Assembly (NCBI GenBank): GCA_964607705.1 | Contig: CAZSLI010000013.1 | Coordinates: 6,931 to 70,930 of the forward strand | Reading direction: 5' to 3' | Origin: CAZSLI01 sp964607705 | GTDB taxonomy: Bacteria > Actinomycetota > Coriobacteriia > Anaerosomatales > PHET01 | Length of the DNA: 64,000 bases | Shown: positions 42,509-51,120 of the stretch, in pieces | Numbering within the stretch: the stretch's first letter is position 1 | Layout of the letters: every line of letters begins with the position of its first letter | The notes under the pieces: generated by a model | Database searches by the model: none | Seen by the model: only the letters and a program-made list of their open reading frames with translations | Told to the model about the DNA's origin: nothing | Translations under genes and position numbers: made by a program

Positions 42509-45178
42509 TCATCGGAGCACCACCGTATAGACGACTTGTGCCGTCTTGGGCCCTGACGCCGCCCATGGCACGAGGATCGAGAGGTTGTCGGTGTAGTTGT
42601 GCAGGCCGGAAGGCTCCGCATAGCGTGAGCCGAGTGTCGTCGTGATGCCGAGTGCTGACGCGTTTACGTACGTGGTCGTCAGGTCGTATGTCTTCGGCGA
42701 GTTGATGACCACGCTGAGCGGCACGGTCTCAGCGTAGGAGGGGACGACAGAGCCGAAGTCCACTGCGGCGGCCACGGTCATGTTGATGAGAGACATCGAG
42801 GAGTAGAAAGTGGTCCCCCGGGCGTCGATCACGAAGCCGCTTGGCAGGCGCCACGTCATCGAGACGTGGTAGGTGCCCCCGCGGTCGAACTGGGCATTCG
42901 AGAGATACCAGGTGTCCGCGACGGTCGTGTTCGGCGGCGCGGTGAGACCCGTGCGCGACCGCGTGACCGGCACCGCGCCTCCGGTGTAGGTCGTGGTGGT
43001 GCTGCTCGGCGTCACGTAAAGGTCACCTGCATCGAAGACGGCGTTTGCGTTCGTGTCCCACCACACCGTGTAATCGATAGTGGTGTTCGTGATCGCGGCG
43101 GCGCCCTTGTTGCGCACTTTGCCGGTGATGGTCGAGGTCGTCTGGGATGACGGCGCGTCTGTTGCCGTGAGGTCCCAGATCATCGCGTCGAAGTCCACCT
43201 TGAACGTCGTGGACTCCGTGACCACGCCATTCACGAGGATGTCGACCCTCCAGATCCCGACCGGAGCGTTGGCTCCGATGGTGATGAACGACGACTCCGT
43301 GCCCTGAGCGTCCGCGGTCCGGACCTGTGTAGAGACCACGGTCGACGATGCGTCGGTCCAGCGGAAGGTGAAGGTCTGCCCGCTGTTGAAGCCCATGGCG
43401 CGCGCATACACATTCTGGCCGAGGACGAAGGTGTCCTTGGGCACACTGAAGCCGCCGCTGTCGTAGGTCGCGAGGCGCGTCACGGTGACTTTGTCGGTGG
43501 CAGTGGCCGAGTGGGGCGCCGCGGTCGCCGTCACCGTCACGGTGTCGACGGTGCCCGCGGCTGTTCCTGCGGGGACCGCCTCGCGCACGATGACGTCACG
43601 CTTCGCACCGTTGGGCCCGAGGGTGACGGTGGTCGTCGTGTTGACTCCCCCTGAGTCGTAGATGACGAGGGGCCACCCACGCACCGAGGCGGCCGAGAGC
43701 GAGACCGTGCGGGTGGTGGGCCAGCTGTTCCTCACGGTGTGCTTCATGAAGGCGTAGCCGCCCTCGCCTGCGTACTGGCTGAAGTTCGGCGTGACCTCGA
43801 GGGCGGGCCGCACCTCGGTCAAGTTGTGCGAGTCCCCGTACACGGTGGGATCGCTACTGAGGCGCGCATGGACCATCGTCGTGTCCTGGATGCCAGTCGA
43901 CGTACCGGGCGGGACTTTGACCTTCAAGACGAGCGGCACGGTCGCGTAGGGGTTCAGGGTCAGGCTGGAGACGGGAGTGACTCCGTCGATCTCATACACT
44001 TGCGCATCCCAACCTCGGCTGGAGGCTGCGGTGACCTCGACCGACCTGACCATCGAGGAGTTGTTCCTGACGTTGGTGAGGTAGGTGACGGTGGAGCCCG
44101 GCGCCATGTATCCGCTGTTGTCAGGAACCACCAGGAGAGGGCCGACGTACACGCGATCGGTCACTAGGGCGCGCACGCTGCCGTCGGCGACACATGCCGC
44201 GTTCAGGGTGAATGAGCCCGAGGTCCCATCAGGCGTCCCCGATGGGACGGTTGCCTCGAGGTACACGGAAACGCTCTTCTGGGGCCCCAACGTGACGGCC
44301 GCGGTGGTGTTCTCGGACGCGTCCTTCACGCGAGACGACCAGCCGGAGTCGGTGCTTACGCCCAGGGCAATCGTCTCGGTGTTGTTGCCTGAGTTGGTGA
44401 GCACGTGGGGGATTGTGGTGACGCTGCCCGCATCGGCGGCGGTGTTCTGCGGACCGTCGAGTTCGATCGCCCGGCGAACCAGCCAGAGCTGGTTCGAAGT
44501 GTCCACCATGTTGCCGTTGGTCTGTCCGCACGCGAACTTGATACGCACGGGTGAGCCCTCGGGAACGCCGAGTCCCGCCCAGTTGACCCGCGTCTCGGCC
44601 ACGATGTTCGTGCTGTCCGCCCAGGTAGCTGCCGAGGACCCCGAGACGGCCGAGTTGCCCAGCGTCCCAGGAAGGAATCCCTGGTCGTTTCCCAGCGGGT
44701 CGCCTGCGGCGTTGGCCGGTGTGTACGTCACGCAGCGCGCGGTTCCCGAGCCTCCCGCTCCTCCGAAGTCGCTGTAGACCACGCGGTCGACCGAGCTCAT
44801 CAGGCCGTCGCCGTTCACGTCGACATACGCCTGGAAGCGGTACGAGGCGCCGCCCGAAGAGGAGGCTCGGCGGAACATGAAGTACAGGTTCGACGTGTCC
44901 CAGGTGGCGGCACCGAGAGTCAGGTCGCGGTTAAGGCCGAGGCTCCCATCGCCCGGCACGTCCGCGACGCTGTTTGCCGGGTCGGAGAGGACGATCGCCC
45001 AGTCGTCGGTCGCGCCGTCGATCGTGATCGTGCGGGAGACGATTCCGTTGACCTGCATGGGCACGAGTAGCGCGGTGACGACGGCGACCCGAGCGAAGAT
45101 GCTCCGCAGCCTACGCCGCAGATGCCGCTGACGCCGCCCGTCTGCACGGGCGACGATATACCGCCGCTTCGTCTCCAT
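42509..45178 (-). CDS. Large secreted multi-domain beta-rich surface protein
   Basis: 889 residues. A basic N-terminus and signal-like helix (about 28-46). A CBM9/DOMON-like domain (about 50-220; TITIDGATDDWAIVLSD). Three NEW3-type Ig repeats (about 235-560), each with a GW and a V-P-x-G-T pattern (TVPSGTPDGTSG, KVPPGTSTGIQD, AVPAGTAAGTVD). A further Ig-like segment and a CARDB-like domain (about 560-770). The final ~95 residues match the domain of the small protein at 41910. No sortase motif. A large adhesin or structural surface protein is likely. Confidence 0.7.
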   Translation of the reverse strand: METKRRYIVARADGRRQRHLRRRLRSIFARVAVVTALLVPMQVNGIVSRTITIDGATDDWAIVLSDPANSVADVPGDGSLGLNRDLTLGAATWDTSNLYFMFRRASSSGGASYRFQAYVDVNGDGLMSSVDRVVYSDFGGAGGSGTARCVTYTPANAAGDPLGNDQGFLPGTLGNSAVSGSSAATWADSTNIVAETRVNWAGLGVPEGSPVRIKFACGQTNGNMVDTSNQLWLVRRAIELDGPQNTAADAGSVTTIPHVLTNSGNNTETIALGVSTDSGWSSRVKDASENTTAAVTLGPQKSVSVYLEATVPSGTPDGTSGSFTLNAACVADGSVRALVTDRVYVGPLLVVPDNSGYMAPGSTVTYLTNVRNNSSMVRSVEVTAASSRGWDAQVYEIDGVTPVSSLTLNPYATVPLVLKVKVPPGTSTGIQDTTMVHARLSSDPTVYGDSHNLTEVRPALEVTPNFSQYAGEGGYAFMKHTVRNSWPTTRTVSLSAASVRGWPLVIYDSGGVNTTTTVTLGPNGAKRDVIVREAVPAGTAAGTVDTVTVTATAAPHSATATDKVTVTRLATYDSGGFSVPKDTFVLGQNVYARAMGFNSGQTFTFRWTDASSTVVSTQVRTADAQGTESSFITIGANAPVGIWRVDILVNGVVTESTTFKVDFDAMIWDLTATDAPSSQTTSTITGKVRNKGAAAITNTTIDYTVWWDTNANAVFDAGDLYVTPSSTTTTYTGGAVPVTRSRTGLTAPPNTTVADTWYLSNAQFDRGGTYHVSMTWRLPSGFVIDARGTTFYSSMSLINMTVAAAVDFGSVVPSYAETVPLSVVINSPKTYDLTTTYVNASALGITTTLGSRYAEPSGLHNYTDNLSILVPWAASGPKTAQVVYTVVLR

Positions 45179-45294
45179 GGCGCAGTGACTCGCCCCGTCT
45201 GTGCGACGACCGGCTTGGCGAAAAGCCGATCAGAATAGCAGACCCACCGTCTGCCTGTTGTGACTATCGGCACAGAATGGTGGCGAGTTTAGAG

Positions 45295-45317
45295 AATGGG
45301 AGTGATTTACTCCCATT
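45295..45317. other. Hairpin between UPF0210 gene and large surface-protein gene
   Basis: Perfect 9-bp inverted repeat AATGGGAGT/ACTCCCATT with a 5-base loop, about 55 bp after the stop of the UPF0210 gene (minus strand) and 117 bp before the start of the surface-protein gene. Either a terminator without T tract or an operator. Confidence 0.4.
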
Positions 45318-45370
45318 TGGTTGACCGTCCAACGGTTTGTTGTCTTGCCGGGTGCAGGGCGGGTCGCGCG

Positions 45371-46735
45371 TCAGTTGCGCAACGACTGAAGCGGCGCCGG
45401 CACACGGCCTCCTCGGCGAGTGAAGATCTCGCCGGCCCACTGGTTGACCGCCATCACGGGCGCCTCGCCGAGGAGGCCGCCGAACGACAGCCGGTCTCCC
45501 ACGTCCTTGCCGATGGCGGGGATCAGGCGAACCGCGGTCGTCTTGCTGTTCACCATGCCTATCGCGCACTCGTCGGCGATGATGCCCGCGATGGTCTCTG
45601 CGGTGGTGTCGCCGGGGATCGCGATCATGTCCAAGCCGACGGAACACACGCTGGTCATGGCCTCGAGCTTCTCGATAGAGAGCGCTCCCGACTCGGCCGC
45701 GCGTATCATGCCGGCGTCCTCGGAGACCGGGATGAAAGCGCCCGAGAGCCCGCCGACTGCCGAGGAACCCATCGCGCCACCCTTCTTGACGGCGTCGTTG
45801 AGCAGCGCAAGCGCGGCAGTCGTGCCGGGGCCGCCGCAGCGGCCCACGCCCATTGCCTCGATGATCTCGGCGACCGAGTCGCCTTCGGCGGGAGTGGGGG
45901 CGAGCGAGAGGTCGACGATGCCCATCTGGACGCCGAGGCGGCGGGCGGCCTCGCGAGCGACGAGCTCGCCGGCACGCGTGATCTTGAAGGCGGTTGCCTT
46001 GATGGCCTCGGCGACGGTGGTGAGGTCGGCGTCCTCGGGCAGTGCGGCGACGATGGCTCGGACGACCCCGGGGCCGGAGATGCCGACGTTGATGACCTCA
46101 TCGGGCTCGCCGGCTCCATGGACGGCTCCCGCCATGAACGGGTTGTCCTCGACCATGTTCGCGAACACGACGAGCTTGGCGCAGCCGATGCAGTCGCGGT
46201 CCGCCGTGGCTTCAGCGGCGGCGCGAACGGTGTGGCCCATGAGCAGCACCGCGTCCATGTTGATGCCTGCGCGCGTGGTGGCGACGTTGACCGAGGCGCA
46301 GAGCCGCTCGGTCACTGAGAGCGCGTGCGGGATCGACTCGATGAGCCGCCGGTCGCCGTCCCCGATCCCCTTGTGCACGAGCGCCGAGTACCCGCCCACG
46401 AAGTCGACGCCGACTTCTCGGCCGGCGCGGTCGAGCGCCTCGGCCAGCGGAGTGGGGTCTTGGCCCACGGCGACGGCGGCCAGTTTCGCGATGGGCGTGA
46501 CGGACACGCGCCGGTTCACGATCGGGATGCCGTACTCGGCCTCAAGCTGCTCGGCGACCGGGACCAGGCGCTCGGCGGCGGCGGTCACGCGGTCGTAGAT
46601 GCGGCGCGCGGCGACGGACACGTCCGCGTCGGCACACCCGGACAGCGAGAGGCCGAGGGTGACGGTCCTGATGTCGAGGTTCTGTTGCTGGATCATCACC
46701 AGCGTCTGGACGATCTCCTCGGGGGTGATCTGCAC
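45371..46735 (-). CDS. UPF0210/DUF711 (PFL-family) protein
   Basis: 454 residues from GTG 46735 (AAAGG upstream). Full-length DUF711: conserved segments GLSLSGCADADVSVAARRIY, VNVATTRAGINMDAVLLMG, INVGISGPGVVRAIV and DMIAIPGDTTAETIAGIIAD. Members have a pyruvate-formate-lyase-like barrel, but no glycyl-radical motif is visible and the function is unknown. It sits 89 bp after an ACT-domain gene, the standard pair in many anaerobes. Confidence 0.92.
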   Translation of the reverse strand: MQITPEEIVQTLVMIQQQNLDIRTVTLGLSLSGCADADVSVAARRIYDRVTAAAERLVPVAEQLEAEYGIPIVNRRVSVTPIAKLAAVAVGQDPTPLAEALDRAGREVGVDFVGGYSALVHKGIGDGDRRLIESIPHALSVTERLCASVNVATTRAGINMDAVLLMGHTVRAAAEATADRDCIGCAKLVVFANMVEDNPFMAGAVHGAGEPDEVINVGISGPGVVRAIVAALPEDADLTTVAEAIKATAFKITRAGELVAREAARRLGVQMGIVDLSLAPTPAEGDSVAEIIEAMGVGRCGGPGTTAALALLNDAVKKGGAMGSSAVGGLSGAFIPVSEDAGMIRAAESGALSIEKLEAMTSVCSVGLDMIAIPGDTTAETIAGIIADECAIGMVNSKTTAVRLIPAIGKDVGDRLSFGGLLGEAPVMAVNQWAGEIFTRRGGRVPAPLQSLRN

Positions 46736-46824
46736 GGGTGCTACCTTTCGGGTGTGGTCGACTGGCTGCCGGTGGGGTTGGCGATGGGGCGCGGGCGAGG
46801 GCGGGGGCCGTGGGCCGCCAGGCG

Positions 46825-47103
46825 CTAGATGCGGTGCATGTAGCGGAAGACGTCCTCGCGCTGGAGCGTTATCTGGAGGCCGCCGAGTTCCTCGGCAGCT
46901 TGGGCGAGGCGATGCTGGAGCTCGTCGAAGGCCGTCGCGTCCTCGTCCACGGTGACCAACATGGTCATGGAGAAGATGCCGCCGATGATGGTCTGGCGGA
47001 TGTCTTCGATGTTGGCGCGGGACTCGGCCAGTACGCGCGAGACGGTCGCGACGATTCCGACGCGGTCTTCGCCCAGCACGGACAGGATCGCTGGCGTCTT
47101 CAT
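46825..47103 (-). CDS. UPF0237 ACT-domain protein
   Basis: 92 residues from ATG 47103. A single ACT domain (AILSVLGEDRVGIVATVSRV, then SMTMLVTVDEDATAFDELQH) close to the C-terminal domain of GcvR-type regulators. It probably binds a small molecule such as an amino acid and modulates the UPF0210 protein encoded downstream (inference from constant pairing). Confidence 0.93.
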   Translation of the reverse strand: MKTPAILSVLGEDRVGIVATVSRVLAESRANIEDIRQTIIGGIFSMTMLVTVDEDATAFDELQHRLAQAAEELGGLQITLQREDVFRYMHRI

Positions 47104-47178
47104 GGGTCCTCCGGTGCTTCGGGCCGACGGTATACTCACTTATACCGCACCCGCTTCCCGCGCTCCGCCGGAGGTCGC

Positions 47179-47403
47179 ATGGCCGTCCCGATCACACCCA
47201 TACGCCTCGGCGACGTCGTCAAGCTCAAGAAGCCGCATCCGTGCGGCGCCAACGAGTGGGAGATCACCCGACTCGGAGCCGACATCAAGCTCGCCTGCCG
47301 AGGATGCGGGCGCACGGTGATGCTCGAGCGCTACGAGTTCGACCGGCGGTTCCGCGGCTTTCTCGAGCGCGCTGCCGAGGAGCAGGGACCGGCGGGGGAT
47401 TAG
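47179..47403 (+). CDS. DUF951 protein
   Basis: 74 residues. The DUF951 signature is complete: LGDVVKLKKPHPCGANEWEI, then DIKLACRGCGRTVMLERYEF. Three Cys suggest a small zinc-binding protein with an SH3-like fold. It is widespread next to chromosome-partition or ribosome-linked genes in Firmicutes; function unknown. Divergent from the ACT gene by 75 bp and convergent with the LytM-like gene. Confidence 0.95.
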   Translation: MAVPITPIRLGDVVKLKKPHPCGANEWEITRLGADIKLACRGCGRTVMLERYEFDRRFRGFLERAAEEQGPAGD

Positions 47404-47417
47404 CGGCTGCCGGGCGG

Positions 47418-48479
47418 CTACTCGGCGGGCTGAGCGGTGAGCTTGATGGCGCCCTTGAGGCCCTTGTACGACTTGTCCTTCTTGTCGTTGAGCTGCACGT
47501 GCGTGTGGTCGCCGCCGTTCTTCACGTACGACCGAAGTTGCAGGCTGCCGATACGGTCGGAGAGCTTGCGCAGCACGCCGATCTGCGTGACGCCCGCCTC
47601 GACCCGGTCGCCGGCCTTCACCTTGGGATCCTTGATGTGGATGAGCACGCAGTCGACGTCTTCGAGGCCGTCGGGCTGGATGTGGATCTGGTAGTCGTCG
47701 TACTTGCTGTAGAGCTGGTACGACTTCACGAGCACGACCGTGCCGGTCATGGGCGAAACGACCTTCGTCCCCGGGTCCGCTCCGACATCCACCGCCGTGT
47801 CCGGCCGACCCGGACGGTCGCGCCACATACGCAGCACGGCGCCGGTGAGCAGCGCGTTCGGAGCAGAATCCTGCTCGGTGATCTTGCGGCCCGTGCCCTT
47901 ATGCTTCTTGGCGTCGCCCATGTCAGCGTCGGGCAGCTTCGTCTTGAGCGGGAGCGCGTAGGTGTAGGACGCCTGGTGGAAGCCGACCTCCGTGAGGTCT
48001 GCGAGCGGCACCGGCAAGCGAAGGACCTTGCCCCGGTAGGTGGCGAAGATCGGCGTGGCCGGAGTCGCCTGCTGCGACTCGTTGATCACCGGGACCACCT
48101 GCGGTCGAGCGCTCGCGCGCTTGGTCACCAAGGGTGAGGCGGCTGCACGCCGCTCTGACGCTGCGCGCCAACCGAATGCAAGCGCGAATAGCGCCACGAG
48201 TACGATGATGCCGAGCAGCGCCTGGTTGCGCTGTGTCTTCGCCCGGCGCCTACGCTCCCGAACCGCGCGGCGTTCGACCATCAGGCCGGTGTCGCGCGTG
48301 GGCTGTAGGCGACGTACTCTGCCACTGCCGCCTGCCCGGGTCGCGTCGCCGTCCGCCCCACTCGGCATTCCGGGGTAGTGGATGCGGTCCGAGCGGATGA
48401 CCCTGCGAGGCGGCGCCGCGCCACCGCTGCGGCGGGGCGTGCTGAAGCGATCTCGATTGTCGGTAGGCTCGTAGGTCAC
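47418..48479 (-). CDS. Membrane-anchored LytM/M23-like protein lacking the first zinc ligand
   Basis: 353 residues from GTG 48479 (CGAGG upstream). A basic cytoplasmic N-terminus (about 1-80), one transmembrane helix (about 88-106) and an extracytoplasmic domain ending in a LytM-like fold (about 235-345). The usual H-x-G-x-D reads DTAVDVGADPG, so the first zinc His is missing, while HTHVQL keeps His-x-His. Probably a non-catalytic EnvC/NlpD-like activator or scaffold. It is divergent from a one-heme lipoprotein. Confidence 0.75.
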   Translation of the reverse strand: MTYEPTDNRDRFSTPRRSGGAAPPRRVIRSDRIHYPGMPSGADGDATRAGGSGRVRRLQPTRDTGLMVERRAVRERRRRAKTQRNQALLGIIVLVALFALAFGWRAASERRAAASPLVTKRASARPQVVPVINESQQATPATPIFATYRGKVLRLPVPLADLTEVGFHQASYTYALPLKTKLPDADMGDAKKHKGTGRKITEQDSAPNALLTGAVLRMWRDRPGRPDTAVDVGADPGTKVVSPMTGTVVLVKSYQLYSKYDDYQIHIQPDGLEDVDCVLIHIKDPKVKAGDRVEAGVTQIGVLRKLSDRIGSLQLRSYVKNGGDHTHVQLNDKKDKSYKGLKGAIKLTAQPAE

Positions 48480-48613
48480 AGTACCTCGGGACAGCAAGCG
48501 GCGTTCCGCCGCGGGTGTGTGCAGGTTTTGGCTGGCGACTGGTGGAAGTATAGTCGGCGCGGAGAAGGTGTGCGACGCGATGGTGGCGTGCTGTAACGGA
48601 GAGGGAGCGCTCG

Positions 48614-48826
48614 ATGATTCGGCCTTGCTCGGCGGGTGCCACGATAGCGGGGCTCTTGGCGATGGCACTGCTCGTGTCCGCCTGCCAGAAGCCGCCGCCT
48701 GCCTTGACCACGAGCACGATAGCCAAGGGCGTCGCCGCTGTCCCCGAAAAGCATCCGCAGATGACCGATGAAGGTCGCAAGGACTGCACGATCTGCCACA
48801 GGGAAGTGCCGGACCCGAAGCAGTAG
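48614..48826 (+). CDS. Tiny lipoprotein with a single CxxCH heme site
   Basis: 70 residues. Lipoprotein signal peptide with lipobox LVSAC (Cys24), leaving a mature part of about 47 residues. It contains KDCTICHRE, a single c-type heme attachment site, and an upstream His (EKHPQM) that could be the second axial ligand. Such a minimal cytochrome would be loaded by the ResB/CcsA system at 10.5-14.6 kb. GGAGAGGGAG precedes the ATG. A chance CxxCH cannot be excluded, but the lipobox supports a real exported protein. Confidence 0.7.
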   Translation: MIRPCSAGATIAGLLAMALLVSACQKPPPALTTSTIAKGVAAVPEKHPQMTDEGRKDCTICHREVPDPKQ

Positions 48827-49018
48827 CTGGTTGATGCGACAGCTGCCATGGCGGCGCGCCTCACCAGCGGCTTCTCGGCTGAACGCCCGCTAAAGACGGC
48901 GGCGCGCTCTGCCGATAACCCAAGTGTCAGGAACCATACGAGCCTCCTGGCAAATTGCGGAAACGATCGACCGCGAAGTGGCGCCCCTCCACGACCGTGT
49001 CAACGTTTCCAACTTCGG

Positions 49019-49045
49019 GCCCCGGCGTGAGAAGATCGCCGGGGC
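49019..49045 (+). other. GC-rich hairpin upstream of cheB-like gene
   Basis: Perfect 9-bp stem GCCCCGGCG/CGCCGGGGC with a 9-base loop, followed by TCGGCTTTAT. It lies in the 281-bp spacer between the one-heme lipoprotein and the CheB-like gene and could terminate the former. I saw no known riboswitch pattern in the spacer. Confidence 0.45.
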
Positions 49046-49107
49046 TCGGCTTTATGCCGAGAACCCGCGCCGCGAGGCGTGTTCGCGTAGCGATCCGGGG
49101 GGAGCGC

Positions 49108-49761
49108 GTGCGCACGGTCACCTGCGATCTCGAGCCATCGGCGCATTCCGCGGGAGTGCCCGCCCATACCGGCCCGTACGACCTGGTGGTCGTGGGCGCG
49201 TCGTTCGGCGGTCCGCCGGCCGTCGAAGACCTGCTGAGAGCGCTGCCTCGCGACTACCCGTCGCCGGTCGTCATATGCCAGCACATCGTCGCCGGGTTCA
49301 CCAAGGGCTGGGCCGAGCGTCTGGACGAGCACTGCAAGCTCCAGGTGCTTGAGGCGGCCAACACCCAGAAGATCGAGCCGGGCCGGGTCTACATCGCACC
49401 GTCCGGCTTCCAGACGCGCGTGGGCAAGGGTGCGCTCGGCGGCTTCTTCCGGGTGCAACCCGACTTCGCTGACTCGCTCTACGTGCCCTCGATCGACATG
49501 CTCATGTCCTCGGCAGCTCAGACGTTCGGAAGCCACACGCTGGCGGCGCTGCTTACGGGTCTTGGGAGCGACGGGGCATGCGGCATGCTCGCGGTGCGCG
49601 AGGCGGGCGGCTACACGATCGCCGAGTCGGCGGCCACCGCGAAGTCGTTCAGCATGCCGGAGTCGGCCATGGGCGTGGGTGGCGTCGTGGAGATGCTGCC
49701 GATCCAAGGCGTGATCAGGCGCATCGTCGAGTTGGGCTCAGTGCGACCGGGGAAGCGCTAG
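49108..49761 (+). CDS. cheB: Stand-alone CheB-type methylesterase domain
   Basis: 217 residues from GTG 49108 (GGGGGGAG just upstream). The catalytic triad regions are present: Ser in VVVGASFGGPPAVEDLL, His in VVICQHIV and Asp in LLTGLGSDGACGML. There is no receiver domain, and no CheR, CheA, receptor or flagellar gene is nearby. It hydrolyses glutamyl methyl esters (or deamidates Gln) in receptors; here it could act on another system. The terminal segment AATAKSFSMPESAMGVG is family-typical. Confidence 0.9.
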   Translation: MRTVTCDLEPSAHSAGVPAHTGPYDLVVVGASFGGPPAVEDLLRALPRDYPSPVVICQHIVAGFTKGWAERLDEHCKLQVLEAANTQKIEPGRVYIAPSGFQTRVGKGALGGFFRVQPDFADSLYVPSIDMLMSSAAQTFGSHTLAALLTGLGSDGACGMLAVREAGGYTIAESAATAKSFSMPESAMGVGGVVEMLPIQGVIRRIVELGSVRPGKR

Positions 49762-49785
49762 CGCGGCGAGGTCGAGCGGCAGTCG

Positions 49786-51120
49786 TTACGACGTCTGCCC
49801 GGTGAACGCGAACTTGCTCAGGAGCACCGCAGGCACGAGACTCGCGCCCTCTTCGGTCCCCACGAAGCGCCGGTCCGCCGACACGCCGTCGCACCAGTAG
49901 AACGCCTCCACCATCGGCTGCGTGAAGCGGAGGTTCTTGAGCGGTCGCGTGAGCTTCCCGTTCTCGATGAGGAACGTGCCGTCGCGCGTCATGCCGGTGA
50001 GCGTCACGGGCACCGGGTCTTCGACGTTCACGTAGTGGAACCGCGTCACGTACACCCCACGCTCGACGCTGCCGATGAGCTCGTCGAGCGACTGTTCGCC
50101 GGGCATCATCTCCAGGTTGAGCGGCATGGGGCCGTAGGGGTTGGGCGCCGGCAACGCGTGTCCGCTGTTCGAGAACCCCGTGACGTGGGCCCAGTACGAG
50201 TCCGTGACGGGGCGGATGAGGACGCCGTACTCGATCAGCGGCAGCGTGCCCTTCGGGAAGCCCTCGTAGTCGAACGGCAGCCCGATCGCATGCTCCGAGA
50301 GCGCGTCGTCGACGATGGTCACGAGCTCGGTCATGGGCATGTTCTCGAGCTCGTTGGACATGAACGAGCGGCCCTCGTGGTACGCCTTCGCCGAGAAGCC
50401 GACGTAGGCGAAGAAGTCCATGATGTCGGCGACCGCGTCCGGCCCCAGCACGACCGGGTACTCGCCAGGCTCGAGATCGGTGGGGTTCGCCGAGCGCCTG
50501 GCGAGGTCGGCCGCCTGCTCGCCGAGAGCGGCGGGATCGAATTCCCCAACGTCTCGCGAGAGGAAGCTCGCCCAGCCGGAACCGCCTTCATTGCCCATCG
50601 ACAGCACGGTGGCCTGGGCCCCCGTGACAGAACCCGCAGCGTCGATGCCGAGGCTGTTCGCCACGGCGACGACCTGCTCGGACGTGCGGACTTTCCCGGC
50701 GGCGGTGAAGCCACGCTCGCGCGACGGCGCCACGATAGCCTCGACCGCGCGCGCCCGGTCTTCCGCCGAGAACTCGCGCGTCGCCGCCACAGAGCGGTCG
50801 CTCGTGATGGCGCCGCCCTCCGGGAGCGAGCGGAAACTCGGGTCCTCGGGCGCGACCCGGGCGGATGCGACCGCGGCCGCGCAGCAGGCGGCGAGCGAGG
50901 CGTCGTCGAGGCGGTTGGTGCTCGCGACGCCCACGCGGGTGCCCAGCACCGCGCGCACGCTCACGAGCGCGTTGCGCTCGGCGACGTTCTGGTTGATGCG
51001 GTTGTTCGCGAAACGCGTGAGCGCGGTGGTCTCGGCGGCTACCAGCGCTTCGGCCTGGTCCGCCTCGGTCATCGCGACCACGCGGTTTGCGAGCGCGCGC
51101 GCCTCATCGATGGTCAGCAT
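49786..51120 (-). CDS. pmbA: TldE/PmbA-type subunit of the TldD/TldE protease
   Basis: 444 residues. U62 family fold without the metal motif, as expected for TldE. The C-terminal region with RPVTDSYWAHVTGFSNSGHA and the closing strands TFLIENGKLTRPLKNLRFTQ are typical. It forms a heterodimer with TldD to degrade unfolded peptides and trim modified peptides. The start is one base inside the TldD stop (TGATG), so they are translationally coupled. Confidence 0.9.
   Translation of the reverse strand: MLTIDEARALANRVVAMTEADQAEALVAAETTALTRFANNRINQNVAERNALVSVRAVLGTRVGVASTNRLDDASLAACCAAAVASARVAPEDPSFRSLPEGGAITSDRSVAATREFSAEDRARAVEAIVAPSRERGFTAAGKVRTSEQVVAVANSLGIDAAGSVTGAQATVLSMGNEGGSGWASFLSRDVGEFDPAALGEQAADLARRSANPTDLEPGEYPVVLGPDAVADIMDFFAYVGFSAKAYHEGRSFMSNELENMPMTELVTIVDDALSEHAIGLPFDYEGFPKGTLPLIEYGVLIRPVTDSYWAHVTGFSNSGHALPAPNPYGPMPLNLEMMPGEQSLDELIGSVERGVYVTRFHYVNVEDPVPVTLTGMTRDGTFLIENGKLTRPLKNLRFTQPMVEAFYWCDGVSADRRFVGTEEGASLVPAVLLSKFAFTGQTS

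Noticed and set aside
48827..49107. Possible c-di-GMP riboswitch before the CheB-like gene
   Set aside because: Only a GC-rich hairpin is visible; the GEMM core sequence and tetraloop/receptor are absent.
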